Shown here one piece after another: positions 31,437-42,911 of a DNA stretch of 64,000 nt (within the stretch, counting starts at the first letter, position 1; every line of letters begins with the position of its first letter). The DNA is from Cytospora piceicola (taxonomy: Eukaryota > Ascomycota > Sordariomycetes > Diaporthales > Cytosporaceae): positions 124,001 through 188,000 of the forward strand of contig JALQBC010000040.1 in NCBI GenBank assembly GCA_023375675.1, written 5' to 3'. The position numbers and the translations under genes were made by a program. Below the pieces are notes generated by a model, which saw only the letters and a list, made by a program, of their open reading frames with translations, had not been told where the DNA came from and made no database searches.

Positions 31437-34400
31437 ATGGGTGGCGTTTCCCTCGGTTGGAAGGATAGGCGGCCATGGAAATCGTTGTTGAAGCCCTTCA
31501 GATCAGGCAGAAGTCCATTGCGCCCCGAGGTCTCCTCGGAGCACAGCACGAATCCGCTTCCAGAAAGCTCAAGACAAGGTAAAATACCACTTCAAAATCA
31601 TCATTATAATTATTATTATTGATAAGCTATAGCTACGCTCGCCGACCAGCCCTTTGGGCATGGTAATCGTACCGAAACTGCGGCCGCCCCTGACTCCGAT
31701 ACAGTAAAATCCCCGGGGGAAGACGGTGATCGAAAACCAGGAGCGATATGCTACACCTGTCTCTGGGATGAGGCGTATGATGCCCTGAGAAACAAGAATC
31801 CTGACCTGATTGTTAACTATGAGCGTCTTCTGTCTCAAGTCCTTACGAGCGGTAGGCTTTCAATCCTCCCAGGATTGTGCGCGGTCAACTGGTCTTGCTG
31901 ACGGTAACGACGCAGCCCAAATGCAGTCAGCAGCGGTCGTGAATGAGGACAAAGATGATAACGATATCCCGAATCAAATACCTCAGAGTGATACAGATGC
32001 GCGCCGAGAGAGAATGAACGAGATAACGAAGCTTGGTCTCAAACATGTAGAAGACAAGAAGGTCAGGACGACCCTACTGGGACACGAGGTCGTGGTACAA
32101 GATGCTGTAGCAGATGCTGCAGGGCTTGTAGGGAAAAGCCTGGATTTGATCAAGGCTTCGATCGAAGGCGTGCCGTATGCGTCCGTTATTACAGCAGGCA
32201 TTTCCCTTATCCTGCCCCTTCTGAAGAACCCGACTGCCGTAGAGGAAGCCAACCGAAATGGGTTTATCTACGTTACCTCCCGCATGCGATACTACGATGC
32301 CATGAAGACACTGCTGTCACCCGTGGACCTAGACGCCGAAATCAAGTCCAGCCTCAACGACAGTACTGTGGATCTGTACACTCTTATTATTGAGTTCCAG
32401 GTGGAAAGTGTTCTGCGATTTTATCGGAGCCGGACAAAGGACTTCCTCCGAGGGGCTATTAACTACGACGTCTGGAGTGAGAAGCTACAAAGGATAAAGG
32501 ACGCCGAAGCCGGGCTGGTTTCGATGTGTCGGACTACTATCGTGGGGGTCGGCCTCCAGGAGTTATCAAAGCTGGCCAGCGAAGCCGAGCAGTCCGGTGA
32601 GAAACTCAGCAACATCCTTGCGGAGCTGCAAAGTATGGACCAAGATCCGAAGTACGAAGCCTGCCTCCAGAGTCTCCGGGTAACTGATCCCCGCCACGAC
32701 AAGATACGCATTGAAAAGGAAAAAGGTGGTTTGCTGAAAGACTCATACCGTTGGATCCTAAATAACCCCGACTTTCGACAGTGGCAAGACGCCCCCGACA
32801 ACCGGCTACTATGGATTAAGGGTGATCCTGGCAAGGGCAAGACGATGTTGCTCTGCGGAATCATCGATGAGCTGGAGAGGTCGCGTGTGGAAACGGATAT
32901 CATATCGTTCTTTTTCTGTCAGGAGACTGAATCGCGCATCAAGAATGCCACCTCTGTGCTACGCGGCCTAATCTACCTACTTGTCGTCAAAGATGCACGG
33001 CTTATACAACATGTTCAGAAGAAATACGACACCGCAGGCAAACAGCTATTTGAGGATCAGAATGCCTGGTTTGCACTTTCTGAAATTCTCGCCAACATTC
33101 TCCAAGACCCGGGCCTAGAAACAACCTACTTGATCATCGACGCACTCGACGAATGCCCAGAGGGCCGACCGCAGCTTCTTGAATTCCTCGTAAAGAATTC
33201 GACCCCTTCTTCTCGTGTCAAGTGGATCGTTTCTAGTCGCAACTGGCCGGACATTGAGAAGCGCCTTAACCAAGCGGAGCAGAAGATAACGCTACGTCTT
33301 GAACTGAACGAACAGTCGGTTTCCGCCGCCGTTATCGATTACATCGAGGTCAGGGTGAAGAGGCTCGCGGAGGACAATGAATACGACGACGATACAAAGA
33401 AGGCGGTACGGAAGTATTTGCTGGATAATGCAAATGAAACCTTCCTCTGGGTAGCATTAGTCTGCCAAGAACTTGCCAGTGTCTCCGCGTGGGAAGCTAA
33501 ACAAGTGGTGTCTACATTTCCACCAGGACTGGACAGCCTTTACTGTCGGATGGTGGAGCATATCTCCAAATCGAAACACGCAAAACTTTGCAAAAGCATT
33601 CTGGCCGCCACCTGTGTCGTATACCGGCCTATCACGTTGGACGAACTACCGTCTGTAGTCGATATGCCTCCCGCCAGTTCTGGAAACAGTAAGGCTCTGG
33701 CAGAGATTATAGGGCTTTGTGGTTCATTCCTGACACTACGTGATCGGACCGTCGTGTTCGTCCATCAATCCGCGAAGGATTATCTGCTCAAACATGTCTT
33801 TTCTGATCGGAAAGGGGCTATCCACCACGACATTTTCTCAAGGTCAATCAGAGCCTTGACTCGAACACTTCGACGCAATATATATGGTCTGCATGATCAT
33901 GGGTATATCAACATTAGAAGGTTCAAAAAACCGGAACCAGACCCTTTAGCCCCAGCCTACTATTCTACTATCTATTGGGTTGACCACTTGCTAGGCTCCG
34001 ATACTAAGGACCTGCGTGGCGACCTAGCAGACGGAAGGGCTGTAGATGAGTTCTTGAGACAAAGTTTCCTCTACTGGGTCGAGGCTTTGGCTTTTTCCCA
34101 GGCCCTCCCTGAAGGAGAGCTCTCTATAGAGAAGCTCGAAATGCTACTTCAGGTACGTATGTCGCCATGCTCGTGTTAATTACAACGACTTATTCTAATC
34201 TGGATCCAGGACACGGTAAAATCATCCGGATTGCTTGACCTAGTGCGAGGTATGCGACAGTTCTTGTCGCACGAAGACTATGATCCCGAGCTCAGTTGCC
34301 AACCTCTTCAGATCTACAACTCGCTACTTATATTTAGTCCTATCGACAGCCTGATCAGATCAGAATTTCAGAAGGACATCCCAACCTGTTTTAAACATGT

Positions 34401-35421
34401 TTGGGGGCTTGGGGGTTTCCCTAGTACATACGAGAAGCATAGCAGCAAGGTTGTTTCAGTTGCTTTCTCATCAGATGCAAGCCTGTTAGCATCAGGCTCG
34501 GATGACAGTACAGTAAAGGTCTGGGACACGGAAACAGGCCGCTGTCTACATACGCTTACGGGACATAGCTTGAGGGTTAACACAGTTGCTTTATCACCCA
34601 ACTCGAGCCGCCTAGCATCGGGCTCATCTGTTGGCACCATCAGGATCTGGGATCCGGTAACAGGTCGCTGCTTACACACGCTGAATGAACATACCAAGCG
34701 CGTGAATATGGTTGCCTTCTCGCCGGACTCGTCCCAGCTAGCATCAGGCTCGAAAGACAATACCGTAAAGGTCTGGGACACGGAAACAGGTCGCTGTCTA
34801 CATACGCTCGGGGATAATACGGTCAGCGGAAATGGCAGGGATGGTCAATATTGGGTCGTCTTCTCGCCGGACTCGAACCTCCTAGTATCGCTCGCGGAGT
34901 TCGAAGTAAGTGTCTGGGACCTATCAACGCGCCGCTGCCGGCACGCGTTCGATAGCGGGTTTGATTCACCTGGCCCAGCTGCCTTCTTGCCAGACTCGAG
35001 CGGGGTGGCGTTGGTTTTGACCGAGACAAGAGATATTCAAGTTTGGGACCTGGCGACAGGTCGCTGCCTGCAGACAATCGAATTTGCCCCGAACGACCCT
35101 CTGTTCAAGGATATCTCATTTGATTCCACCGGTACATATCTCTACACCGATAAAGGTACCTACGAGCTCGGCATCCCCTCCGCGTCGAATCAAGGAACTA
35201 TAACCCGAAAAGCTCGACGGAAAGGTTTTGGTATTAGTAAGTATTCGAAATTTATTATGCGGGACGTGGAATACTTGTCAGACCTTTCACCCATTTACTC
35301 GAACCCCGAATACGGGGGAATTGAGAACATATGGCCGCAGAGAAAGACGGCTGTGAGAAAGTCGAAGATAGCTATCGGCTGCGGCTCTGGGCACGTCCTT
35401 ATCTTTGACTTCGAAGAATAA
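31437..35421 (+). CDS. NACHT-WD40 (NWD/NLR-type) signalling protein
   Basis: Four exons, 31437-31578, 31633-31851, 31916-34152 and 34210-35421, give 1269 residues. Fungal proteins of this class (HET-E/HNWD relatives) are STAND NTPases linked to nonself recognition and programmed cell death. N-terminal NACHT-associated domain from about residue 90 (CLWDEAYDAL ... NYERLLSQVL). NACHT follows, with P-loop GDPGKGKT at 423-430 and Walker B LIIDALDECPEG near 525, then a winged-helix region. WD40 repeats start near residue 941: three clear 42-residue units (SGSDDSTVKVWD type), then weaker ones, ending AIGCGSGHVLIFDF. The two 5' exons are needed: they restore the conserved LWDEAYDAL segment, and the big exon's own frame opens only with TTG or an internal Met. 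No HET or patatin effector domain is visible. Confidence 0.9.
34446..34823 (+). repeat. Three 126-nt WD40 coding repeats
   Basis: The CTGGGA box of successive blades falls at 34521, 34647 and 34773, exactly 126 nt apart. Blades 1 and 3 share a 44-nt segment (34513-34556 and 34765-34808) with one mismatch, far closer than needed by the WD40 fold. Outer limits are approximate. Confidence 0.85.
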
Positions 35422-35773
35422 GGATCCATATCTGTATCATTCAGCTAGTCGTTTATCGTAGTTTTCTACAAACACAGTACGTTGCATCATGAGTATCACC
35501 TTCCAGCAGCTCACAGTACCGTCCAGCATCGTAACTTGAAGCATGTCCACAAATGATCTAGTACCCCTTATTTTACTTATAGTTCCAGTACGCAGTCTAA
35601 GGTGCTTCAATATACTAGGCTGTAATATATATGAAACAAATATTTGTCTGTTTCGTATAGCAGAACTTAGGTCGGCATAACCTGAGGACTTCTACTAATT
35701 ATCAGGTAGATTATATCGATTCAATGTTAGCTTTCAATATACAACCTAAATACTATATCGCTACCTAGGTATC
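35422..35773. other. Intergenic, 3' of the NLR gene
   Basis: 352 bp, AT-rich; no gene seen. A CTACCTAGGTAT palindrome lies at its right end near 35761. Confidence 0.5.
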
Positions 35774-36543
35774 TTGGCCGGCTCTACGGAAATTTTAGAT
35801 CTCCCAATACTATATACTCATAATATCATTGGTCAAAGAAAACTCATACATATCGATGCAGACGGACGGTATGGCCATGAAACCTTCAGTCAAGTAAAGC
35901 TGCTGCCCGAAAACCAAGCTGGAAAACGTGTACCAACGCACATGGACTCCGCCCAGGCACTAGTGATATCACCAGGGGACACGCGTGGTTACTTTGTTGC
36001 CTGATTCTCTTTTCATGGTTAGTTCTAAAGCTCACCATTATCCCAGAAAGGAGATGGGACGATGTTCCCAAATGGCTGGCTGGACCTAAATAGCATATGA
36101 CATCTGGAATCTCTCTGAATATTTTGATTCTCTACCAACTCGAACCCGGTACCGATTGGCAGCAATCATCGCTGAAGACCTCCGCAAGAAGCTCGGAAAG
36201 GCCCAAGCCGGATGCACGAAGCAGAAGCTCGTGCAAGATACGCAGAAGACCGCATAAGAACAAACGAAAACTTCGGCCACTGGATTGCGGCTCTAGAAGC
36301 ATACGCCAAAGGTTGGAGACGGCCAAAGCGGTTATCATCCCCCAAACAAGTCCAATAATAACCCCGAAGAAGCTGCCCGGGCTGTGGACCACCCCTCAGG
36401 TCATCGAAACAGTCTACGCAAATCCAAATGGGCGGCCTGATGAAATTCACGTTGATAAGGATGGCCAGCTAGAGAGATTCAGTGTCTGCACATTTAGCTG
36501 GGAGAAATCGGTGCTCATACAAAGCAAAAGGGACAATGAATGA
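35774..36543 (+). pseudogene. Unidentified broken coding remnant
   Basis: Coding-like fragments occur in three frames with stops between them: 35774-36004 (LIHIDADGRYGHETFSQVKL), about 36096-36256 (YDIWNLSEYFDSLPTRTRYR, LRKKLGKAQA) and 36360-36540 (DEIHVDKDGQLERFSVCTFS). The first and last contain a similar unit (IH-[IV]-D-x-DG followed by FS), so the ancestral protein may have had a repeat. I do not recognise the family. There is no ATG-started frame covering the whole. It may be a degraded downstream partner of the NLR, or chance. Confidence 0.35.
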
Positions 36544-37376
36544 TCCGACTGTGTACAGCTTCCAGAAGGCGTTCATATGGTATTATAGTCACGTCTTGAA
36601 CCAAGAGTCAAGGCGAAGATGACTGAAGCTACTTATTATGAGATATTGTTTCTTGCATTTGTTACAGTTCATCGCTGGATGTGTGAAGGCCGGTGATGTC
36701 GTAAATACCGGGAGGGGGGGACAACGACCATCTATGGGAGCCTTTTGCAAGGCTCCTACCGGATGTCCACAACGTAACTAGTATAAAGCAAAGAAGTACT
36801 ATTCAAATGTTCGATCTTTAGAGTACGTAGAGAAGTCTAAAGGTCAAATTGATCATCATGGTCAAGAATTGGATGCTCATTCTAATAGACAAACCGGCTA
36901 ACTTTTCCAAAATTGTTCCAACATGGCTCCATGTACATGTGACCGACTGCGCCCCTTTTTAGATGGGGGTGTCAGGCCAACCAGTTGACAGCAATTGAGG
37001 TTTTTTAAGCTGATATCCTGCATCATTGAAAGCTAACAAGTCCCCGCGTCCAATACGGTGCACAATACAAAGTACTTAGATGGCCTGGCCCTGGCTGCCT
37101 GTGCCTGGTCGTGTCCACGACGTAAGCTTTCAATACCTACTTAAGTATCTCTATACTCCGAGTGCCCTTTTCGTGCCCAACCCAAGAATTGTTACATGCC
37201 TTCACTGTTGGAAGCCAAACCATGGGTTAGGTTGCCCGCACCGGCACACATCATGTCACTCTGTATATAAATAGCGCTGTCCCCAGTGCCCGTCATGTAG
37301 TTTCCCAGAGACTCTCGCTCTTTAATGCAATGCACTTACTCACTTCATTTCCTGATCAACATTCACATCGAAAGCA
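36544..37376. other. Intergenic, AT-rich
   Basis: 833 bp with no gene. A run of G interrupted once is near 36711-36720. Confidence 0.5.
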
Positions 37377-38436
37377 ATGTCGGGGAACCAACTTTCTGCA
37401 GAGCAAGAGAGCCAGATTCTGACATGGTTGGCAGATGAACAATGTTCAAGTGCGGTCGTGCGCAAGGACTCGAAACACTGGTTTGCAGAGCGCCTCATCC
37501 GTCGCGACGGCGCCGAGTATAACCCCCCCCCCCCCTCGACTTCGTCGACAATTTCCTCAATCGCCATCCAGACCTTGCCGATACGCTTGTCGATCCCGGC
37601 GTCCCGTCGCCAGTGTCCGAAGTCGGTCCTTTCCATGAGCGGCGGCAAAAAGATCGCCCCCAGGCACTATTCGGCAACTCCCCGCCGCCGCCTTCCCCGA
37701 TGGCGACATCATCTATCACTGCAACGATCGCTACAGATGTCGTGCGACACGGCGATTTCGTCACCAAGTTCTCGACTGGTCAGCAAGGCATGGGCGTAAA
37801 CAGCCATCCGAACGTGGCACTGGCGCTGCGCTCCGTCAAGGAGCACACCACGATCCCGGTGCCGGAGCTCATCAACAGCGACTGGGACGGGTCACCATGC
37901 AGTACGTCGAGGGCCAGACGCTGCGACAAGTCTGGCCGGTACTCACGCCCGAGGAGCGATCCGGTATCTTGGACCAGCTTAGCGACTACATGGCGCAGAT
38001 GCGAGCGTTGGGCGGCATCTACCTCGGCCGTCTCGATGGTCAGGGCGTGGTTGTTCCGAGCTTCATGACATGCTCGGGTGGTCCGTTTGGCTCCTTGATC
38101 GAATGGCATGATTGGCTTGTCAAACCATCGAAGCGACTAATGTATTGATACCAGATCCAGAACGACACGGCTTGGAACCGACTATCCTATTGTATTTACG
38201 CATGGCGATATCGCCGCGCGAAAGATCATCGTACGTGAGGGATGTATTGTTGCTATTTTTCACTGGGAATTTGCGGGTTGGTATACAGCATATTGGGAAC
38301 ATTTGAATATGTCTTTGCATTGCTTGGTTCGGATAATGTTGACTGGGAGACTCTTGGTCAACGTCTTCCGTTTCTCTTTGAGAAGCGCTACGATCTTGAG
38401 TACATTCTTGTGAGATTTATCACCAGTATCTCTTGA
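37377..38436 (+). pseudogene. Frameshifted APH-family phosphotransferase gene
   Basis: Starts with a good ATG (MSGNQLSAEQE) and ends with the family C-terminus (YVFALLGSDNVDWETLGQ ... LEYILVRFITSIS). Between them, aminoglycoside/choline phosphotransferase motifs are readable in switching frames: DFVDNFLNRHPDLADTL, then FPDGDIIYHCNDR, VVRHGDFVTKF, ALALRSVKEHTTIPVPEL, MQYVEGQTLRQVWPVLTPEE, IYLGRLDGQGVVVPS, the catalytic loop THGDIAARK and HWEFAGWY. A C13 tract at 37523-37535 causes the first shift; at least three more occur near 37690, 37740 and 37890, another near 38170, plus TGA for Trp near 38146. Catalytic N is K and the DWE motif is HWE. Non-functional as read. Confidence 0.85.
37523..37535 (+). 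repeat. C13 homopolymer at the pseudogene frameshift
   Basis: Thirteen C interrupt the Pro-coding segment; 11 or 14 C would keep the family frame. Length should be checked, as such runs are error-prone in sequencing. Confidence 0.85.
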
Positions 38437-41006
38437 TATCTACATATGTAGTGTGGAAAGATAATGGAGGCCTAAGGCCTGCTCAGTAAGTATACTGCTG
38501 TAGTGGACTGAGCTTCTTTGGATTACCCTAGGGTACTAGTCATAAATAGATCGAATATCCATAGCAAAAAGACAGGACAGTGTATTTATATACATCGGAC
38601 ATGCCGTAAGACTGTAAGCGTCCAAAAGACACGTCGAAACTACTATAACAAATGCAAGCTTGATCTTAATCCGGCATCGATACCTACTGAGTACATATGT
38701 AGGTAACCTGAACGAACAACTTGAGAATTATCCCAACCAGACCTATATATATAGACTAGTAGACTGGAAGAGTACCTACCAATTTTGAAGTGGGGGGATA
38801 CTGAGGGAGACCATATACTTAGGTATGTAGGAAACCAAGGAAGAGAAGTCAAGATGTTAGTAATTTAGCGTAACTGTAATAACATAGAGCGGCCCAGGGA
38901 TGCATTGATATACCACCTGTGAGTTTTCCTGCGAAAGTCTGGTCTGCGAAAGGGGGTGATCGTCGGACTTGATTACGTTCTTACAAACAACATTTGGAGC
39001 CCTTCACAATTACCTACTTGCCTAAGTATTTAAGTAAAAACCACATGTATTCAACATCACGAACTTCTTTTATCACAGCCCTGCAGGCAGACTGGCAGAA
39101 CCAACTGATGGTGGCGCGACGCCAGCTAGTCATATATGATGTAACTACTATGGATGGTCGCCACAAAGAGCCCTGCTGTCCGTAACAAACGTTAAATATG
39201 TACTGAGAATATATACTGAGAATTCAGAATTATCGAACCTTTCACACACACCCAAAAAGCCGAGCTCACCCGCTGAGGGTGTCAATATTGATGTCGGGAA
39301 CCATCCTGCATACAGCATGCTGCCTGCCGATTATCCGAGGCTATGAAGGTCTCAACTTTGTCAGCAATAGCCTGAGACGTGGAGAGAGGATAAATTCTAT
39401 TTCCTATCGTCGTGGATGCGAGTTGGGATTCTGCCATTTCCTGGCCGACACCAACGAGAACCTGGGCATGCGGTTACGAAGTGCTACACAGTCACGAGGC
39501 ATGCTATCCAGAGGGGAATGGTGAATAGTTCGGCGCTTCTGCACACACGAGCCATGCGATACACACGTCAACCTAAGCATTACTCATGTTCAAATGGAAT
39601 GTGAACCCGCTCAAGCAAACAAACCCGGTATCTTTTCCAGAGTTCCGGGCGGCGGCCCTCCTTTGACCGGCCGGGGAGTCCCCACTCTCGGATCCGACTT
39701 TCTCAGTATCGGCTCCGGTCACTCTGCCTCCTTCAAGGTACCTAGGTATTGTAAGCGAGTGTCTCAGACGGGAATAACATGGAGCCAGTATACCATTGAT
39801 GAAGAACAGTTGGTTTTGATCCTGATTTTTCACGAACTTCATTAACGCCGGAAAGGAAGCAGCAAGATGAGATGCCGCAAGGAGCTTCAACGCGTCACAG
39901 GACCAGTTCCGGGGAGACACCTGGGCAACCGAAGTGAAATACTTCAACTTTGCTGCAATCCCGCCCAATTCTTGTCCTCTTATTCTTGCCTCTTCGCTCA
40001 GTTTCACTCGTTATCTATGTACTTGCTCCGGCACCTGGGAAACTTTCAAGGATGCCCTCGGCGGCTCGTGCAGGTGCGCTTCTCCATGAGGACAAGACCC
40101 TAAGTTGATGGGCGGTTCGAACAGAATTCAGAGACAACTTCACAAAGCTACCCTAGGGTACCAGTGTGGCCAAGAATAAATGGTTCAAGGTTCTAAATTT
40201 AGAGTTCTTAATCCCCAGTGCAGTAGTCGGTGCATTTGTGGAGATTGCAGGTGGCTTTTCAGCTGGACGCCAGATCTGGAATGCAAGATTCCATCCCACC
40301 CTCCTTCAGTAACGCATGGAACATATGTTTGTAATCTTTTCTGGAGCTTCTGGAAAGTGTGATGGATGGATATACCTAGCGCCTCGATATCAGGTGCCGG
40401 GTATTATCTCCTGGCCTGTCATCAACATGTCGCTTACTCACTTCCCCCCAAGGCTTGGGTTGTCCTCACGATGCTATGAGGAGGGTGCCAGGCCACACCT
40501 TACACAAGCAATATCACTAGATCATCCTCATTCGCCGAGACTATGAAGCTGAACTTCTTCAACACCACTGGGCTTTTAAGGATCAAGACCCCTGGCAACA
40601 CATATGGCCTTGGGAGGCAAAGCGGTCAGAACATCGTTGACCTTTCCGGCGCCGTGGCTTGCAGCTTTGGCGTTTAGGTCGAATGACATGCTGCACAAGA
40701 TTGACACTACCTACATGGAAAATACGAATCAATGGAAGATACGACAGTACACACCTGGTCACATACAAGATAGCGGAATCGACCAGGTTGTCTACATTCA
40801 GCGATGTGCCGCACCTTGCTGCCCGAACGAGGTGTCCCTGTGTATGTATGGAGCCCCGTTTCAAAGGAGCGCAAGGCCAAATATAGACGATACAGGTAAT
40901 ATAAAAGTCATGACAATCGCTTCGCTCAGTTGCCCGATGCTTTGCCTCCTCATACCAAGTGGCCTGAATAAACACACCAGTGCTCAACCAACCCGTGTCT
41001 CAAAAT
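38437..41006. other. Long AT-rich intergenic region
   Basis: 2.6 kb without a supported gene. Contains TACCTAGGTA-like palindromes near 39739 and related TACCCTAGGGTA-like sites near 38523 and 40150. ORFs at 39573-40007 (-) and 40604-41407 (+) lack family resemblance. No transposon ends recognised. Confidence 0.5.
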
Positions 41007-42153
41007 ATGCTCGCCACCATCACAGTCCTCGCCGCCGCCGCAGCCAGCCTCCTAGGCGCGGCTCAAGGCTGCTCTGTCGTCTCCGGGGTCAAGGTCACCT
41101 ACTACGGTGCCCCGGACAACGATCCTCCAGGAGATGCCACTGCCTACAACTGCGGAGGCCGCGACTACCACGCCGGGGGCGTGGGCACGTACGCCGACCC
41201 CCTAAGCTTCGCCACCGCGCCGGGCGAGTACGACGAGTGCGAGATTGTGTACCTCCCGTACATGAAGAAGTATCTCCGCATGGAGGATTATTGCCAGGGT
41301 TGCTGTCAGTACCTCCCTCGACACATCCAACGGACATTTTGAGGAGCGAGGAGCGGGCGCGTTGTTCTCTACTCACACACTGGAAATATCGCAGACGAGG
41401 ACTATGAGTCCGGGACAAAGCACATCGACATCTGGACAGGCAGCAGCACTTCGGGCGGTGATGCGCAGATCCAGTGTGAGGATGACCTCACGCCGGACAA
41501 TGTCCAGTCTGTCGTTCGGAGTCCGGCTACGACGTTGGCTGTGAACAGTGAGTAAAAACAAGACCATCGTATAAACAAATGAACAGCAGCTAAACAGAGA
41601 TGCTTGATGCGATAGCTGCTGCTCTCTGGGACGGCACGACGTGCCACACTGAGGATATTTATCCGACGTATACTGTATCAAGTTGTGAGTGTCTTCTGGT
41701 CTTTATTGCCCTCGTGATATCTGTCATGCCATTTGCCACTCTTGCATTTTCCTTGCATATTCTCTGCCCCTACCGGTATCTCTTCCAATGTAGTTTACTA
41801 GGTCTCATTCTGGACCCTGTTACATCGTCTTAACGTTCACGTTCCTTACTCGCCGTGTAGAACCAAGTGTCCACTTTGTTCCTCCTTTTAGTCTTTGACT
41901 CACTATGATAGCCTGGGGCGCCTTCTGACCACACATTGCTAGACTGCTCCTCCACCTCAACTGCTGCCACCTCCACTTCCACATGTCAGACTGGCTGCTC
42001 CTGGTCGGGGCACTGCATTGGTAATGTCCATTCCAACACTTTCCTCTATTCTTCGAGCACCAGACTGACTATACTGTGACAGGCTGCTCATGCGAGACAT
42101 ACGACGACTGCTCAGATGATTATATCTGTTCGAATGGCCGTTGTGCTGCTTGA
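41007..42153 (+). CDS. Secreted cysteine-rich protein
   Basis: Five exons, 41007-41304, 41395-41547, 41616-41684, 41943-42020 and 42083-42153, give 222 residues with consistent phases. A clear signal peptide (MLATITVLAAAAASLLGAAQG) precedes a mature domain rich in Gly, Tyr and Cys (VTYYGAPDNDPPGD, GGVGTYADPLSFAT, YLRMEDYCQGC, then IDIWTGSSTSGGDAQIQCED). After a Ser/Thr linker comes a compact eight-Cys C-terminal module (CQTGCSWSGHC, then CSCETYDDCSDDYIC and NGRC) reminiscent of small disulfide knots in fungal secreted proteins. The third intron (258 bp) is long for this genome and could hide an exon. No enzyme family recognised. It lies at the edge of the accessory block, so an effector-like or cell-wall role is possible but unproven. 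Confidence 0.75.
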
Positions 42154-42911
42154 GCTGGGAACGGTTGAGATTTGAAAATGGAAGCGACGGGTAGATAATG
42201 CTTCAACGCTTTTGTCAAGACGATCTAGATAGCTGCTAGAGTCGGGCGGCCCAAGAGGGACGCTCGGCTGGCGAAGATAGGAGGGATATGAGAATGAGAA
42301 TTGCATCACTGAGTTTCTTGAAGACACAGGCAGTATTGCGTGCCCCCAAGTGAATGTCCAACGCAACACGCAGAGCATTGGATATGCACAGTTCAGTGAT
42401 GGACTGGCAGTAGTGATGTGCCTATCCCCACATAGTTCAGTGCCAGAAAGGGTGTAAACGCGGCATGAAAAGGGTGTAAACGCGGCATGAAGCACAGCTC
42501 GACAAAAGCTAGGGAGGTTCGACTCACGTTGTTAGATACGATTGACAAAAACCAAAACATAGTCAGCAGACGAGTAACTCGAAATTGAAGGTGCAAGCGC
42601 CTGTTTTGCATGTCCTTTCGAGCAGAGATCTGGATGGACGCAAACGGTACACGATAGACCGGTGTGCAAAGTGGCAACTCTAAGTATCACTGGGGAAAAT
42701 CACTCAAGAGTTCCACGCCTCGTCCTCGCTCTACTGGTCTCTTTCTCTATGCCGTCTCTATGTCATCTAGCCATCGAGTCGAATCCATGTCCTTGCTGAC
42801 ACCTAATCGCAACATCCCCACGCCAATGTTCAGAAAGATCATCCGTTGTGTACAAGTTTGGTACATTCCTTTTGCATTATCTATCTCATCTTCCCTGCCA
42901 CATCGACACAT
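42154..42911. other. Intergenic between secreted-protein gene and CCT4
   Basis: 758 bp, convergent 3' ends. Holds the 22-bp tandem duplication listed next; otherwise nothing seen. Confidence 0.55.
42447..42490. repeat. Perfect 22-bp tandem duplication
   Basis: Two identical adjacent copies beginning AAAGGGTGTAAACG. Probably a recent slippage or repair duplication in noncoding sequence. Confidence 0.9.

Noticed and set aside
39573..40007. 144-residue minus-strand ORF
   Set aside because: Opens with GTG and shows no recognised domain; could be chance in AT-rich spacer.
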